Below are positions 60,301-64,000 of a stretch of 64,000 nucleotides of DNA, one piece after another; position 1 is the first letter of the stretch; each line of letters begins with the position of its first letter. Under the pieces are notes generated by a model that was not told the origin of the DNA, did no database searches, and saw only the letters and a list, made by a program, of their open reading frames with translations. The DNA lies in contig CM050690.1 of the NCBI GenBank assembly GCA_027574665.1, positions 38,664,665 to 38,728,664 on the forward strand. Direction: 5' to 3'. Source of the stretch: Rhynochetos jubatus. Taxonomy: Eukaryota; Chordata; Aves; Eurypygiformes; Rhynochetidae. Both the position numbers and the translations under genes were made by a program.

Positions 60301-62518
60301 CTTGCTTAATAATGCAGGTGAATCTCATCTCAAGTAAAACAATATCTAGCATACAAACACACTTCTGCTTTACCAGTAGTCTAGTTTTATGGAGTATACA
60401 CATTTTTGAGTGTTTCTATACAATGTATTACACAGAGAAGCTCACACATGTAGAGCCTTTCCCAAGCAGCTCAGCATAACGCAGCAAAATTATTTAATGC
60501 ACCCCCTCCTGCCCCAAAAGAAGGAAAAAATCATTGTAACTTTACCAATTCCTTTTTATCCTTCACACCTTCCTCTTGTAATATTCCCAAAAGATTTAGA
60601 GCCAGTTGCTGCCTAGTAGTTCCAGAACCATCCTCTGGTAGGCAGTCCCCAACTGTTGTAGAAGATAAGATCTGTAGCACAGGCATCACCAAAGTAAGGG
60701 CTGTGGTTGAGATGTTCTGGGTTTCTGAACAGGAAAGGAGCTTGCAGGCTATTGAAGACAAGGTGGGTAAAGACGAAGATCACATAGGGAAATAAGAATT
60801 AACATAACTTGTATTATCAGGCATGACACAAACACTTCTAGGAAACACTCTGGTGAAGCCAAGTTACATTCCCCATAATTACAGTATGTGCATATCGGAG
60901 TTAAAGAGCACAAGATTCTTTGTTAAAACTCCAATTCTGTTTAGAGACCAACACATTTCTCTTGTTCGTAGCTAAGTACCTGACGCAGCAAGAAATACAA
61001 CGGAATGCAGCACAGTCATTCACTTTTCCTGGAATGGCTTCACTAATCAAAACTGCTAAGTCAAAAGTTCAGCCAAACATTGCCATGACTGTCAGCCCTG
61101 CTCTCTTAAGATCTGTCAAAAGAAACTATTCAGGATGCATGAATCTCAGTTGGGAATATCTTCTTGTTGACTCCAAAATGAAACAGATAAGCTCCAAGAT
61201 AGCTAGCAGTAATACAATAGAATACAGCAGATTATCCATGGAGCAGTCTAATTAGAGTAAAGTAATATAAAAGTCAGTGTAGCAGGAAAGTTTACCTTTA
61301 TTGCCATTAGATCAAGTGTTACTTTTTAAATCCTACTTATTAAAAAAACATTTCACCATCCAATCCAACTTCAGGGTAGTGCAGTACTTATTTTCATAAA
61401 AATGAAGAAACAAAGACAGTCTTAGGAGCATGGATTCTTCCTTGACAAAAAGAACTTTACCTAGACTTAAGAGAGACTTTTGCTGACTTTCTGGTGTTTG
61501 CAGCAATAGAAGCGCCAGCCCAATTATACACTGCTCCACTGGAAATACCTACAAGGGAAGAAAGAGGTTCCAGTCACCTTTGTTTTTCAGTGGCATTAAA
61601 CAGTACAAATGATCAACAACCAAAACTCTGTAAGGAGTTTCTTCATGAGTCATAGTGAGTGCACACACAGCAACACAGCACATGTAATGAGGAATACAAA
61701 GAGAGCAGAAACAGTATTTTAACTGATCAATTACAGAATTTTCATTTGTTAGTTTTTTCAAATCATTTTAGTTCAGTTTAAATTAACTCCATACTAAAAG
61801 GTTAATTGATACATACAGAACAAGCCAAGGTTTTGCCTTCTGAAGGTCTTCAACCAAGAAAAAATTAGAAGCTTTTGAATCAACACTACTCACTTGCAGA
61901 GGAACACATAGAATCACAGCATGGTTAGGGTTGGAAGAGGACCTTAAAGACCATCTAGTTCCAACTGCCCTGTCACGGGCAGGGACACCTTCCATTAGAC
62001 CACGTTGCTCAAAGCCTCATCCAGCCTGGCCTTGAACACTGCCAGGGATGGGGCACCCACAGCTTCTCTGGGCAACCTGTGCCAGTGCCTCACCACCCTC
62101 TCTGGGAAGAATTTCTTCCTGATATCCAATCTAAACCTCCCCACGTTCAAGTTAAACCCATTACCCTTGTCCTGTCACTACAGGCCCTTGCAAAAAGTCT
62201 CCCCCCAGCTGCCTTGTAGGCCCCAGCAACATGTATCCATTTCTCTAAATACTGCCTTAACATGACATTCTTTAGTACAACTATTTTATTTTATTCCCCA
62301 TGAACTCTTACCTCTTTTAAGAGTTCAAAGTTGTCCTCTATTAAGAAGATCAAAGATGAGCATTCTCCTGTTACATTCAAACACACTTCACAAAAGCATA
62401 AGAGATGCAGACAAAACTGGGATAACTGAACTTTCCAAAACACAGGGTAGTGCAGTAGGCTGAGGAATAGCTCTTGCAGAAAAAACAAGGCTTCTGTAAC
62501 TTGCTGTAAATCTTTAAG
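244..62518 (-). CDS. FOCAD: FOCAD (focadhesin), internal part of a multi-exon gene; both ends lie outside the window
   Basis: Twenty-one consecutive exons on the minus strand join into one open reading frame of about 904 codons with matching phases at every junction. I recognise focadhesin (KIAA1797) from blocks such as VVCIRSTWNAL, PYQHGADMLAAI, VEQCIIGLALLLLQTPESQQ, GKPNADESQAVQIHMGLGLG and LEDCCFDTSLEY. Known of the family: a protein of about 1,800 residues with DUF3730 and focadhesin C-terminal (DUF3028) regions and a HEAT/ARM-like helical make-up. It was first described at focal adhesions with vinculin, and later linked to stability of the cytosolic SKI RNA-decay complex and to human liver disease. 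Seen here: leucine-rich helical exons, no membrane segment and no signal peptide. The start codon, promoter, stop codon and 3' UTR are not in the window. No frameshift or internal stop is seen, so the gene looks intact here. The identification rests on remembered family sequence, not on a search. Confidence 0.92.
334..2013 (-). other. FOCAD intron, no recognised element
   Basis: A 1.7-kb AT-rich intron without any repeat family I recognise. Confidence 0.75.
2014..2252 (-). CDS. FOCAD: FOCAD exon 20 of the window (79 codons + 2 nt)
   Basis: The acceptor tatgtttttctag lies after an A/T-rich pyrimidine tract and the donor is GTAAGG. The 239-nt exon reads KSYSGENTAS, then ARSCAATALSLLVPVF, then ERLPGKPNADESQAVQIHMG, to LYEEKV, with GG completing a glycine with the next exon. 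It is the most strongly conserved exon here. Confidence 0.97.
2253..4095 (-). other. FOCAD intron (1.8 kb), A/C-rich patch only
   Basis: An A/C-rich patch lies at about 3945-4000 (caaaccaaaaaaccaaaacc). I recognise no transposon or RNA gene. Confidence 0.75.
4096..4212 (-). CDS. FOCAD: FOCAD exon 19 of the window (39 codons)
   Basis: The acceptor is tttttgcag and the donor GTACGT. The 117-nt exon, phase 0, reads TEPDFISTKKWI to PKGQVFPWFYQ and leads into KSYSGENTAS. Confidence 0.95.
4213..4702 (-). other. FOCAD intron, nothing else seen
   Basis: A 490-bp intron of unremarkable sequence. Confidence 0.8.
4703..4811 (-). CDS. FOCAD: FOCAD exon 18 of the window (1 nt + 36 codons)
   Basis: The acceptor is cctgtccag and the donor GTGAGT. 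The 109-nt exon, after a split arginine, reads DSPVVKGNSI, then LALTGLAVAVAKYE, to TEGMPE. The DSPVVKGN...LAL.GLAV block is typical of focadhesin. An alternative acceptor AG two bases downstream would break the frame. Confidence 0.95.
4812..6078 (-). other. FOCAD intron, no recognised element
   Basis: A 1.3-kb AT-rich intron with a 14-A run near 5401. Overlapping open frames at 4852-5354 on the plus strand match no family I know. Confidence 0.75.
6079..6120 (-). CDS. FOCAD: FOCAD exon 17 of the window (14 codons, split at both ends)
   Basis: A 42-nt exon between acceptor ttttggttgcag and donor GTAAGA, the shortest in the window. It reads (W)VRDMLTDIIKGTS(R), with both bracketed residues split across introns. 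The phases on both sides fit only this reading. Confidence 0.93.
6121..8160 (-). other. FOCAD intron (2.0 kb)
   Basis: It contains a 40-bp CR1 3' remnant near 6627. Otherwise AT-rich with no recognised content. Confidence 0.8.
6627..6666 (-). mobile_element. very short CR1 LINE 3' remnant
   Basis: The plus strand reads atcatagaatggtttaggtt followed by ggaatggaccttaaagatca, the reverse complement of the last ~40 bp of CR1. Nothing CR1-like continues beyond it, so the insertion was extremely truncated or has decayed. Confidence 0.75.
8161..8249 (-). CDS. FOCAD: FOCAD exon 16 of the window (29 codons + 2 nt)
   Basis: The acceptor is gtaattctgcag and the donor GTAAGG. The 89-nt exon reads GRQAELEMQL to YKQFTAWL, then TG, which completes a tryptophan with the next exon. 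The charged KHGKEDPEEVQ segment is probably a loop. Confidence 0.94.
8250..11395 (-). other. FOCAD intron (3.1 kb) with a full-length solo LTR
   Basis: Almost a third is the LTR at 9214-10182. A run of 11 G lies at 8643-8653. The rest is AT-rich and unremarkable. Confidence 0.8.
9214..10182 (+). mobile_element. solo LTR of an endogenous retrovirus (long bird family starting TGTTGTATTGGGTTTG)
   Basis: About 970 bp, GC-rich against an AT-rich intron. It begins TGTTGTATTGGGTTTGAGTG, then ggttttggtagc, and has a TATA-like catatttaag near 9366. Near 9570-9760 it carries degenerate repeats of a unit containing gaggaccccac/ggagcag/gaagtcc. The poly(A) region aaattaaat lies near 10013, followed by gtctgttttgcccatgac, and it ends gggcttaaaccatga. 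This layout matches a common bird LTR family. No internal retroviral region or partner LTR is seen. It is antisense to FOCAD. Open frames inside it on both strands are compositional. Confidence 0.88.
11396..11488 (-). CDS. FOCAD: FOCAD exon 15 of the window (31 codons)
   Basis: The acceptor is tgttgcacag and the donor GTAATT, a weak site. The 93-nt exon, phase 0, reads VNIQPSEWHRSI, then LLPQSWLGFMSR, to TYSAVLQ. SEWHR...LPQ.WL is a family pattern. Confidence 0.94.
13864..13887. promoter_or_regulatory. inverted repeat of two ATTAG/CTAAT sites (possible homeodomain element)
   Basis: CAATTAGAC at 13864-13872 and its exact reverse complement GTCTAATTG at 13879-13887 are separated by six bases. 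TAATTG/CAATTA is a core bound by many homeodomain proteins. Function is inferred only. Confidence 0.35.
14718..14818. repeat. low-complexity A/C-rich tract
   Basis: Imperfect AAAC/CAAA and AACC units (accaaaccaaaccaaaa) over about 100 bp. It may be an old A-rich tail expansion or a simple repeat. Confidence 0.8.
20626..20747 (-). CDS. FOCAD: FOCAD exon 14 of the window (2 nt + 40 codons)
   Basis: The acceptor ccttctttaag follows a strong pyrimidine tract and the donor is GTGAGT. The 122-nt exon, after a split alanine, reads GMLLCYDLPV to MLAALIHE in phase 0. GKDGKPINRFLASR is conserved in the family. Confidence 0.96.
20998..21186 (-). CDS. FOCAD: FOCAD exon 13 of the window (2 nt + 62 codons + 1 nt)
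   Basis: The acceptor is cacttcctccag and the donor GTAAGC. The 189-nt exon reads FEEFAASLVK, then QEMSNMPRGVYHSALRG, to QPGMTPGLA, with split codons at both ends. MPRGVYHSAL and GVPNFLLKMYE are focadhesin hallmarks. Confidence 0.96.
21718..21821 (+). repeat. 52-bp tandem repeat, two copies
   Basis: Copies at 21718-21769 and 21770-21821 both start atcccttgaatatg and contain taaaccacctgaata. They differ at only a handful of positions. A ragged third partial copy (ctgaatatctt) follows to about 21865. Confidence 0.93.
22010..22025. promoter_or_regulatory. 16-bp palindrome carrying AATAAA on both strands
   Basis: CTTTATTCGAATAAAG equals its own reverse complement. The plus-strand AATAAA is the LTR poly(A) signal. 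The identical signal on the minus strand lies in the transcription direction of FOCAD. Confidence 0.85.
22993..23125 (-). CDS. FOCAD: FOCAD exon 12 of the window (44 codons + 1 nt), acidic linker
   Basis: The acceptor is attaatcttcag and the donor GTATAT. The 133-nt exon reads ARPEVDLLEE, an acidic run ADMNEDEEEKDAD, then IFVPGSSYIKLLSLTPASVLG. Its last G completes a glycine with the next exon. It is the most acidic stretch of the window's protein and probably an exposed linker between helical repeats, followed by a conserved helix. Confidence 0.93.
23126..24794 (-). other. FOCAD intron (1.7 kb) with part of an LTR
   Basis: It holds the truncated LTR at 24062-24343. The remainder is AT-rich without recognised content. 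Confidence 0.8.
24062..24343 (+). mobile_element. truncated LTR, same family as 43231-43780
   Basis: It starts TGTGCTGGTTTTGGCTGGAA and shares successive blocks with the 43231 copy: ggaaacagtg, gctgagcagtg, caaggcctt, tctgcttctcacc, gctgaccccaactgaccaaa and the TATA-like catataaagctggggaag. It stops just after the TATA region, so only the U3 is present; the R/U5 part is lost. It is antisense to FOCAD. Confidence 0.87.
24795..24878 (-). CDS. FOCAD: FOCAD exon 11 of the window (28 codons)
   Basis: The 84-nt exon lies between acceptor aattttctag and donor GTAGCG, a weak donor. It reads DAVVAISAYK to EEHKILHLPEQ, phase 0. The HKILHLPE end matches the family. It is too short to stand out as an open frame and was found from splice sites and homology. 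Confidence 0.9.
24879..25545 (-). other. FOCAD intron, nothing else seen
   Basis: A 667-bp AT-rich intron without recognised repeats. Confidence 0.8.
25546..25596 (-). CDS. FOCAD: FOCAD exon 10 of the window (17 codons)
   Basis: A short 51-nt exon between acceptor gcttttatag and donor GTAGGT, phase 0. It reads KFKAQVISFLWNNTQNR. Its phase and residues fit between the exons on either side. Confidence 0.93.
25597..26139 (-). other. FOCAD intron (543 bp) with a CR1 fragment
   Basis: Roughly a third of this short intron is CR1 sequence (about 25744-25890, perhaps to 25970). Confidence 0.8.
25744..25890 (-). mobile_element. CR1 LINE, short 3' end
   Basis: The plus strand reads catagaatctcagaatggtt, gggttggaagggacctta and gctcaaagcctcatccagtc, then agccagggatgggg. 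This is a minus-strand CR1 3' end in sense with FOCAD. After about 25890 the match to CR1 stops abruptly, so the element ends there or continues only in diverged form. It lies about 150 bp from the acceptor of the next exon. Confidence 0.9.
26140..26274 (-). CDS. FOCAD: FOCAD exon 9 of the window (45 codons)
   Basis: The acceptor is ctttccatccag and the donor GTATGT. The 135-nt exon, phase 0, reads VVCIRSTWNA to VNTNEYE. It is one of the best conserved blocks of the family and anchors the gene assignment. Confidence 0.96.
28740..28935. repeat. low-complexity A/C-rich tract
   Basis: Runs of A with interspersed C (caaaacaag, aaaaccccaaaccc, ccccaagccccacaac). It produces long meaningless open frames on both strands. 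Confidence 0.75.
33541..34178 (+). mobile_element. possible solo LTR of an old endogenous retrovirus (ERVL-like)
   Basis: The stretch has an LTR-like order: a GC-richer left part, a TATA-like tattaaaaga near 33995, a T/G-rich region, then a poly(A) signal aataaa near 34141 followed by taaatttgatattaca. I see no recognisable protein-coding retroviral sequence beside it. The ends and family are guesses, and there is no visible target-site duplication. Confidence 0.4.
35155..35206 (+). mobile_element. short CR1 LINE 3' fragment
   Basis: gactagatgacctttagggt is followed by cccttccaacccaaactatt, the terminal motif of bird CR1 in plus orientation. The preceding 50-60 bp may belong to it but are too diverged to assign. 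Confidence 0.75.
37684..37860 (-). mobile_element. CR1 LINE 3' fragment, diverged
   Basis: It reads on the plus strand as cataggatcacagaataattt, gggttagaatggacctcagg and a tail with ctctcttggcag. It is an older CR1 3' end on the minus strand, in sense with FOCAD. The inner edge is uncertain because of divergence. Confidence 0.75.
38330..38456 (-). CDS. FOCAD: FOCAD exon 8 of the window (1 nt + 42 codons)
   Basis: The acceptor is ttttccccttag and the donor GTAAGA. The 127-nt exon, after the split arginine, reads PYQHGADMLA to GLQALCEAE in phase 0. PYQHGADMLAAI and SPAAIVLQGLQALC are strong focadhesin blocks. Confidence 0.95.
38457..40045 (-). other. FOCAD intron, no recognised element
   Basis: A 1.6-kb AT-rich intron. 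I see no repeat family, RNA gene or further exon. Confidence 0.75.
40046..40176 (-). CDS. FOCAD: FOCAD exon 7 of the window (43 codons + 2 nt)
   Basis: The acceptor is aaaatcttttctag-like and the donor GTAAGT is consensus. The 131-nt exon reads DRIYPELQKF to IRDICRQ, then AG, which completes an arginine with the next exon to give RPYQHG. Confidence 0.93.
40177..40694 (-). other. FOCAD intron, nothing else seen
   Basis: A 518-bp AT-rich intron without recognised repeats. Confidence 0.8.
40695..40796 (-). CDS. FOCAD: FOCAD exon 6 of the window (34 codons)
   Basis: The acceptor is ttttcttccag and the donor GTTAGA, which lacks the usual A at +3. The 102-nt exon, phase 0, reads VCVAQILRAI to MTSLWERQ. 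It is a compact hydrophobic helix pair followed by a basic turn. Confidence 0.93.
40797..41200 (-). other. FOCAD intron, nothing else seen
   Basis: A 404-bp AT-rich intron without recognised repeats. Confidence 0.8.
41201..41305 (-). CDS. FOCAD: FOCAD exon 5 of the window (35 codons)
   Basis: The acceptor is gttttattttag and the donor GTCAGA, a weak site. The 105-nt exon, phase 0, reads VPHLIPVLIF to TLPTLGVHK and continues in frame into VCVAQILRAI. Confidence 0.93.
43231..43780 (+). mobile_element. solo LTR of an endogenous retrovirus (bird family starting TGTGCTGG)
   Basis: It begins with TGTGCTGGTTTGGCTGGGA and shares with the copy at 24062 the blocks ctgagcagtg, ctctgcttctcacc, gctgaccccaactgaccaaa and cataaagctgggg (TATA-like, ~43496). 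A poly(A) signal attaaa lies at 43672-43677. The 3' end, near ccactggtgttaaa, is worn, and no internal retroviral genes or second LTR are present. It is antisense to FOCAD. I could not find a target-site duplication. Confidence 0.85.
52645..53060 (+). mobile_element. CR1 LINE, truncated 3' end
   Basis: It reads tgagagagttgggcttgttc, gagaagagaaggcttcaggg and ctggactagatgacctttaa, then ttccaatccaaactatttta. This is the C-terminal ORF2 and 3' UTR of a bird CR1 in plus orientation, antisense to FOCAD. A 104-codon remnant (52648-52962) carries the CR1 endgroup residues, such as SDRTSGSGFKLKEGRF. Only the last ~410 bp of the element are present. Confidence 0.92.
54646..54669. repeat. 24-bp alternating purine-pyrimidine (GT/GC) tract
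   Basis: Strict R-Y alternation from 54646 to 54669, made mostly of GT and GC steps with a CACAT centre. This is the sequence type that favours Z-DNA under negative supercoiling. Confidence 0.85.
54945..54970. repeat. perfect inverted repeat, 11-bp arms and AGAA loop
   Basis: CCTGCTCAGCT at 54945-54955 is followed by four bases and its exact reverse complement at 54960-54970. RNA from either strand could form a stable stem. Confidence 0.9.
55216..55473 (-). CDS. FOCAD: FOCAD exon 4 of the window (86 codons)
   Basis: This is the longest exon in the window (258 nt, phase 0 to 0), with acceptor cttgttctcag and donor GTAAAA. It reads VSCKLLFPIT to IAKADCSQ. Hydrophobic helices (AHVFLLLAYLLIQ; SYCSLYTTWKIIEL) alternate with basic and polar turns, as in HEAT repeats. 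Confidence 0.94.
55474..60545 (-). other. FOCAD intron (5.1 kb) carrying a decayed CR1
   Basis: The exons on either side join in phase 0, and the joined residues (KKEL then VSCKLLFPIT) agree with the family, so no exon is missing. The main content is the plus-strand CR1 at about 57125-58930. A run of 15 T lies at 56441-56455. The rest is plain AT-rich sequence. Confidence 0.85.
57125..58930 (+). mobile_element. CR1 LINE, long but heavily decayed (reverse-transcriptase remnants and 3' end)
   Basis: Fragments of a CR1 ORF2 can be read in several plus-strand frames. These include a segment at 57140-57360 with YKNLARTCRDADKK and KLARDIDSK, then GHPDDWERASLIPIY near 57590, then a VQLDFSKAVGTVSHSLL segment near 57860 (the reverse-transcriptase LDFSKAFDTVSH-type motif), and LARLHLECWVQFWASQF near 58470. 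The 3' UTR ends in a ctcttccaacctgggctgttc to tctatga motif at 58890-58930. Stops and frame shifts separate the pieces, so it cannot move by itself. It lies antisense to FOCAD and is clearly GC-richer than the intron around it. The 5' edge is approximate. Confidence 0.88.
60546..60748 (-). CDS. FOCAD: FOCAD exon 3 of the window (67 codons)
   Basis: The acceptor cttcaatag is preceded by a pyrimidine-rich stretch, and the donor is GTAAAG. The exon is 203 nt: two nt complete the split alanine, then CKLLSCSETQ to VKDKKEL follows in phase 0. It has a helical LVMPVLQIL core and a polar TTVGDCLPEDGSG loop. Confidence 0.92.
60749..61460 (-). other. FOCAD intron, no other feature seen
   Basis: A 712-bp intron of ordinary AT-rich sequence. 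A 111-codon plus-strand open frame at 60920-61255 has no recognisable family. Confidence 0.75.
61461..61548 (-). CDS. FOCAD: FOCAD exon 2 of the window (29 codons + 1 nt)
   Basis: The acceptor is cccttgtag and the donor GTAAAG. The 88-nt exon reads VFPVEQCIIG to QQKSLLSL, then leaves one G that completes an alanine codon with the next exon. VEQCIIGLALLLLQTPESQQ is one of the clearest focadhesin signatures in the window. Confidence 0.94.
61549..62311 (-). other. FOCAD intron with an embedded CR1
   Basis: This 763-bp intron is over 40% CR1 sequence (61907-62232) lying in the same orientation as the gene. The remainder is unremarkable AT-rich sequence. Confidence 0.85.
61907..62232 (-). mobile_element. 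CR1 LINE, truncated 3' end
   Basis: On the plus strand this opens with catagaatcacagcatggtt and continues with ggttggaagaggacctta, ccagcctggccttgaacac and gggcaacctgtgccagtgcc. This is the reverse complement of the 3' end of a bird CR1 element, so the element lies on the minus strand, in sense with FOCAD. It keeps only the last ~325 bp (end of ORF2 plus 3' UTR), the usual 5'-truncated form. Its 5' side lies only about 80 bp from the donor of the exon at 62312-62518. Confidence 0.93.
62312..62518 (-). CDS. FOCAD: FOCAD exon 1 of the window (69 codons)
   Basis: The minus-strand acceptor ttctacag precedes the exon and the donor is GTAAGA. The exon is 207 nt, phase 0 to phase 0, and reads LKDLQQVTEA to EDNFELLKE. 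It is leucine/phenylalanine-rich with five cysteines in its second half, fitting paired amphipathic helices. It joins in frame to the next exon (VFPVEQCIIG), a join that matches known focadhesin. Confidence 0.9.
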
Positions 62519-64000
62519 CTGTAGAATGATATTTAAGAAAACAAAACACATCCTGGTTTAGTTCCCCTCAAGTTTAAAATTAGTTCTATTAGCTCATCAA
62601 TATTTCCACTGCAAACATTACTAAGACTTTGAAGAAACACATTGATAAACTAAACCCAAGAAACTCTTACCTAAGTTCACTGAAAAAAAAATCCCCAAAC
62701 CAATAGATGAACTTCTATTTAATGTTCTGCAGTAAAAATAGAAACATAAAAAGAATAGAAAGATCTTGGTAGCTGATGGGAAAAATCCCTTTTCCCTCAA
62801 AAGCAATAGCAAATTTATTCAGATCTCCAGGTTCTCTCAGCAACATAAATAAAACTGTGGGGGGGGGGTTCAAGTAGCAGATAAATATTCCTGTAACAGA
62901 AATATCTTGTTCTAGCATATTTCCCCTAATGTAACCAAGATTTTAACATATGTCTCAAAAGAGAAAGGCAGTGGTGTTATCGGCTTCTAGAGCACCACGT
63001 AATCTACCTACTACAGACATGAAAAGTGTAACACGCAAAAGCAGTACCTCCATGCTTGGAAGCCAAGTAAACAGGCCTCAAGAGGAAGGTTTCCTCAAAA
63101 TCCTAGTGTGTCAGATGAGAGTATTCCTGCTCCTGAAAATTCTAGTTTCAGACAAACCCAGATGTTGTGATCCAAACTCTGGAGCCAGCAGGAAGGATAT
63201 CATCCCAATTTTTAGTCCCTTGGGACAAATTCTATGAATAATCTGCTCTACTCAGAAGCCTCAGGTCCACTGAATTTTTCAGCAGAAAAATGGTGACGAG
63301 CTGTACTTCTGACAGCCAGACAAAATGACTAGGAGGAATTTCAGCATTTATACAATACAGAGGATTAAATAAAGCTGAGTTTAAAGGAAGGATAAGAGGT
63401 TCTCTGAGGTTCAAAGAAGGAATGACAGATTACAAAACAGCCCAAACAGGCTTCTGGAAGGAATTATTTTCCCCTTCCATTATGAAAGTTGCACCTCAGG
63501 CAAGACAAAACACGTTGAAGTATTAATCTGAGTTTAAAAAAATGCACCAGACTTTAGTTTAAAAAAGTGCCAACGAGCATGGAGGAAAAGGTTCATACCT
63601 AATTTTATAAGTCTTCTTCAGTGCCATTTTTATGGCTAAACGTTACCAAGTCAGAAGCTTGGTCATACACTCAGGACGCAGTGTTATACTACAGTTCATG
63701 AAGAATCAAGACAAAATCAGGTATGTCCCTGTGACTAGAAAAAGTTGGCATGTACCTGTCATCACAGAGAGTAGACCTGAACCAAGACGTATGTGTACTA
63801 TACAAGTTATGAGTCCAAAAGACTGAAAAGTAGCCACCAGTAGAAAGTAGACATTACTAGTAAAATTCCTCAGGAGGAAGATGCTACCAAATATTCTCAC
63901 ATCAAGCCTATTTAGCTTTCCATTTTGATATTATCAAACCTTCACTCTACGGCAATAATACCATTGCACCTCAAGCTTGACTGAATATTTGAAATGGAAG
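62519..64000 (-). other. FOCAD intron (right-hand part), no exon found
   Basis: This is the stretch upstream of the first recognised exon. I found no preceding exon with compatible phase, so it is read as the 3' part of a larger intron. It holds a run of 10 G at 62859-62868 and otherwise plain AT-rich sequence. Two splice-site pairs here were examined and rejected. Confidence 0.6.

Noticed and set aside
62671-62679. Possible 9-nt micro-exon with a good acceptor (tttttttcag) and donor (GTAAGA)
   Set aside because: Joined to the phase-0 exon at 62312-62518 it would read through stops (TGA and TAG).
63599-63635. Possible 37-nt FOCAD exon with donor GTATGA
   Set aside because: In the phase needed to join the next exon it contains stop codons, and the residues in other phases do not resemble focadhesin.
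1-64000. Intronic microRNA similar to mammalian miR-491, which lies in human FOCAD
   Set aside because: Reading by eye for its mature sequence on both strands found no match. A real search of the whole gene, including parts outside the window, would be needed to exclude it.

Overview
The window is vertebrate nuclear DNA, almost certainly from a bird and probably a neoavian. It is AT-rich, and its coding exons are short, GT-AG bounded and separated by large introns. Its interspersed repeats are CR1 LINE 3' ends, many ending in the bird-typical 'catagaatcacagaatggtttgggttggaa' type motif when read antisense, together with solo LTRs of bird-type endogenous retroviruses. I see no bacterial-style genes, tRNA, rRNA or CRISPR array. 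Nearly all of the longer open frames are chance frames in introns or repeats.

One gene fills the window: FOCAD (focadhesin), read on the minus strand from the right edge to the left edge. I could place 21 internal coding exons between 62518 and 244 (2714 nt, about 904 codons). Every junction is GT-AG with matching phase, and there is no internal stop. Human focadhesin is about 1,800 residues, so this is roughly the middle half of the protein. The first exons and promoter lie beyond 64000, and the last exons and 3' UTR lie left of position 1. The translation is rich in leucine and helix-forming residues, as expected for the HEAT/ARM-like solenoid of this family. It has one strongly acidic stretch, in the exon at 22993-23125.

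Layout from right to left in transcript order: exons 1-3 cluster at 60.5-62.5 kb, with a sense-oriented CR1 in the first intron. A 4.8 kb intron carries a decayed CR1 with reverse-transcriptase remnants. Exon 4 (55.2 kb) is followed by a 13.9 kb intron with a solo LTR, a CR1 3' end and an unclassified GC-rich block. Exons 5-8 (38.3-41.3 kb) are followed by a 12 kb intron. Exons 9-14 (20.6-26.3 kb) come next, with two further LTRs and a CR1 in their introns. A 9.1 kb intron and then exons 15-21 (0.2-11.5 kb) follow, with another full-length solo LTR at 9.2-10.2 kb.

The clear LTRs all lie antisense to FOCAD, while the CR1 copies occur in both orientations. I found no previously undescribed genetic system. 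The most interesting non-gene signals are: a palindromic poly(A) signal inside one LTR, a 52-bp tandem repeat in that LTR's U3, a GC-rich block with a perfect 11-bp hairpin and a Z-DNA-prone tract, and a homeodomain-like inverted repeat in an intron.
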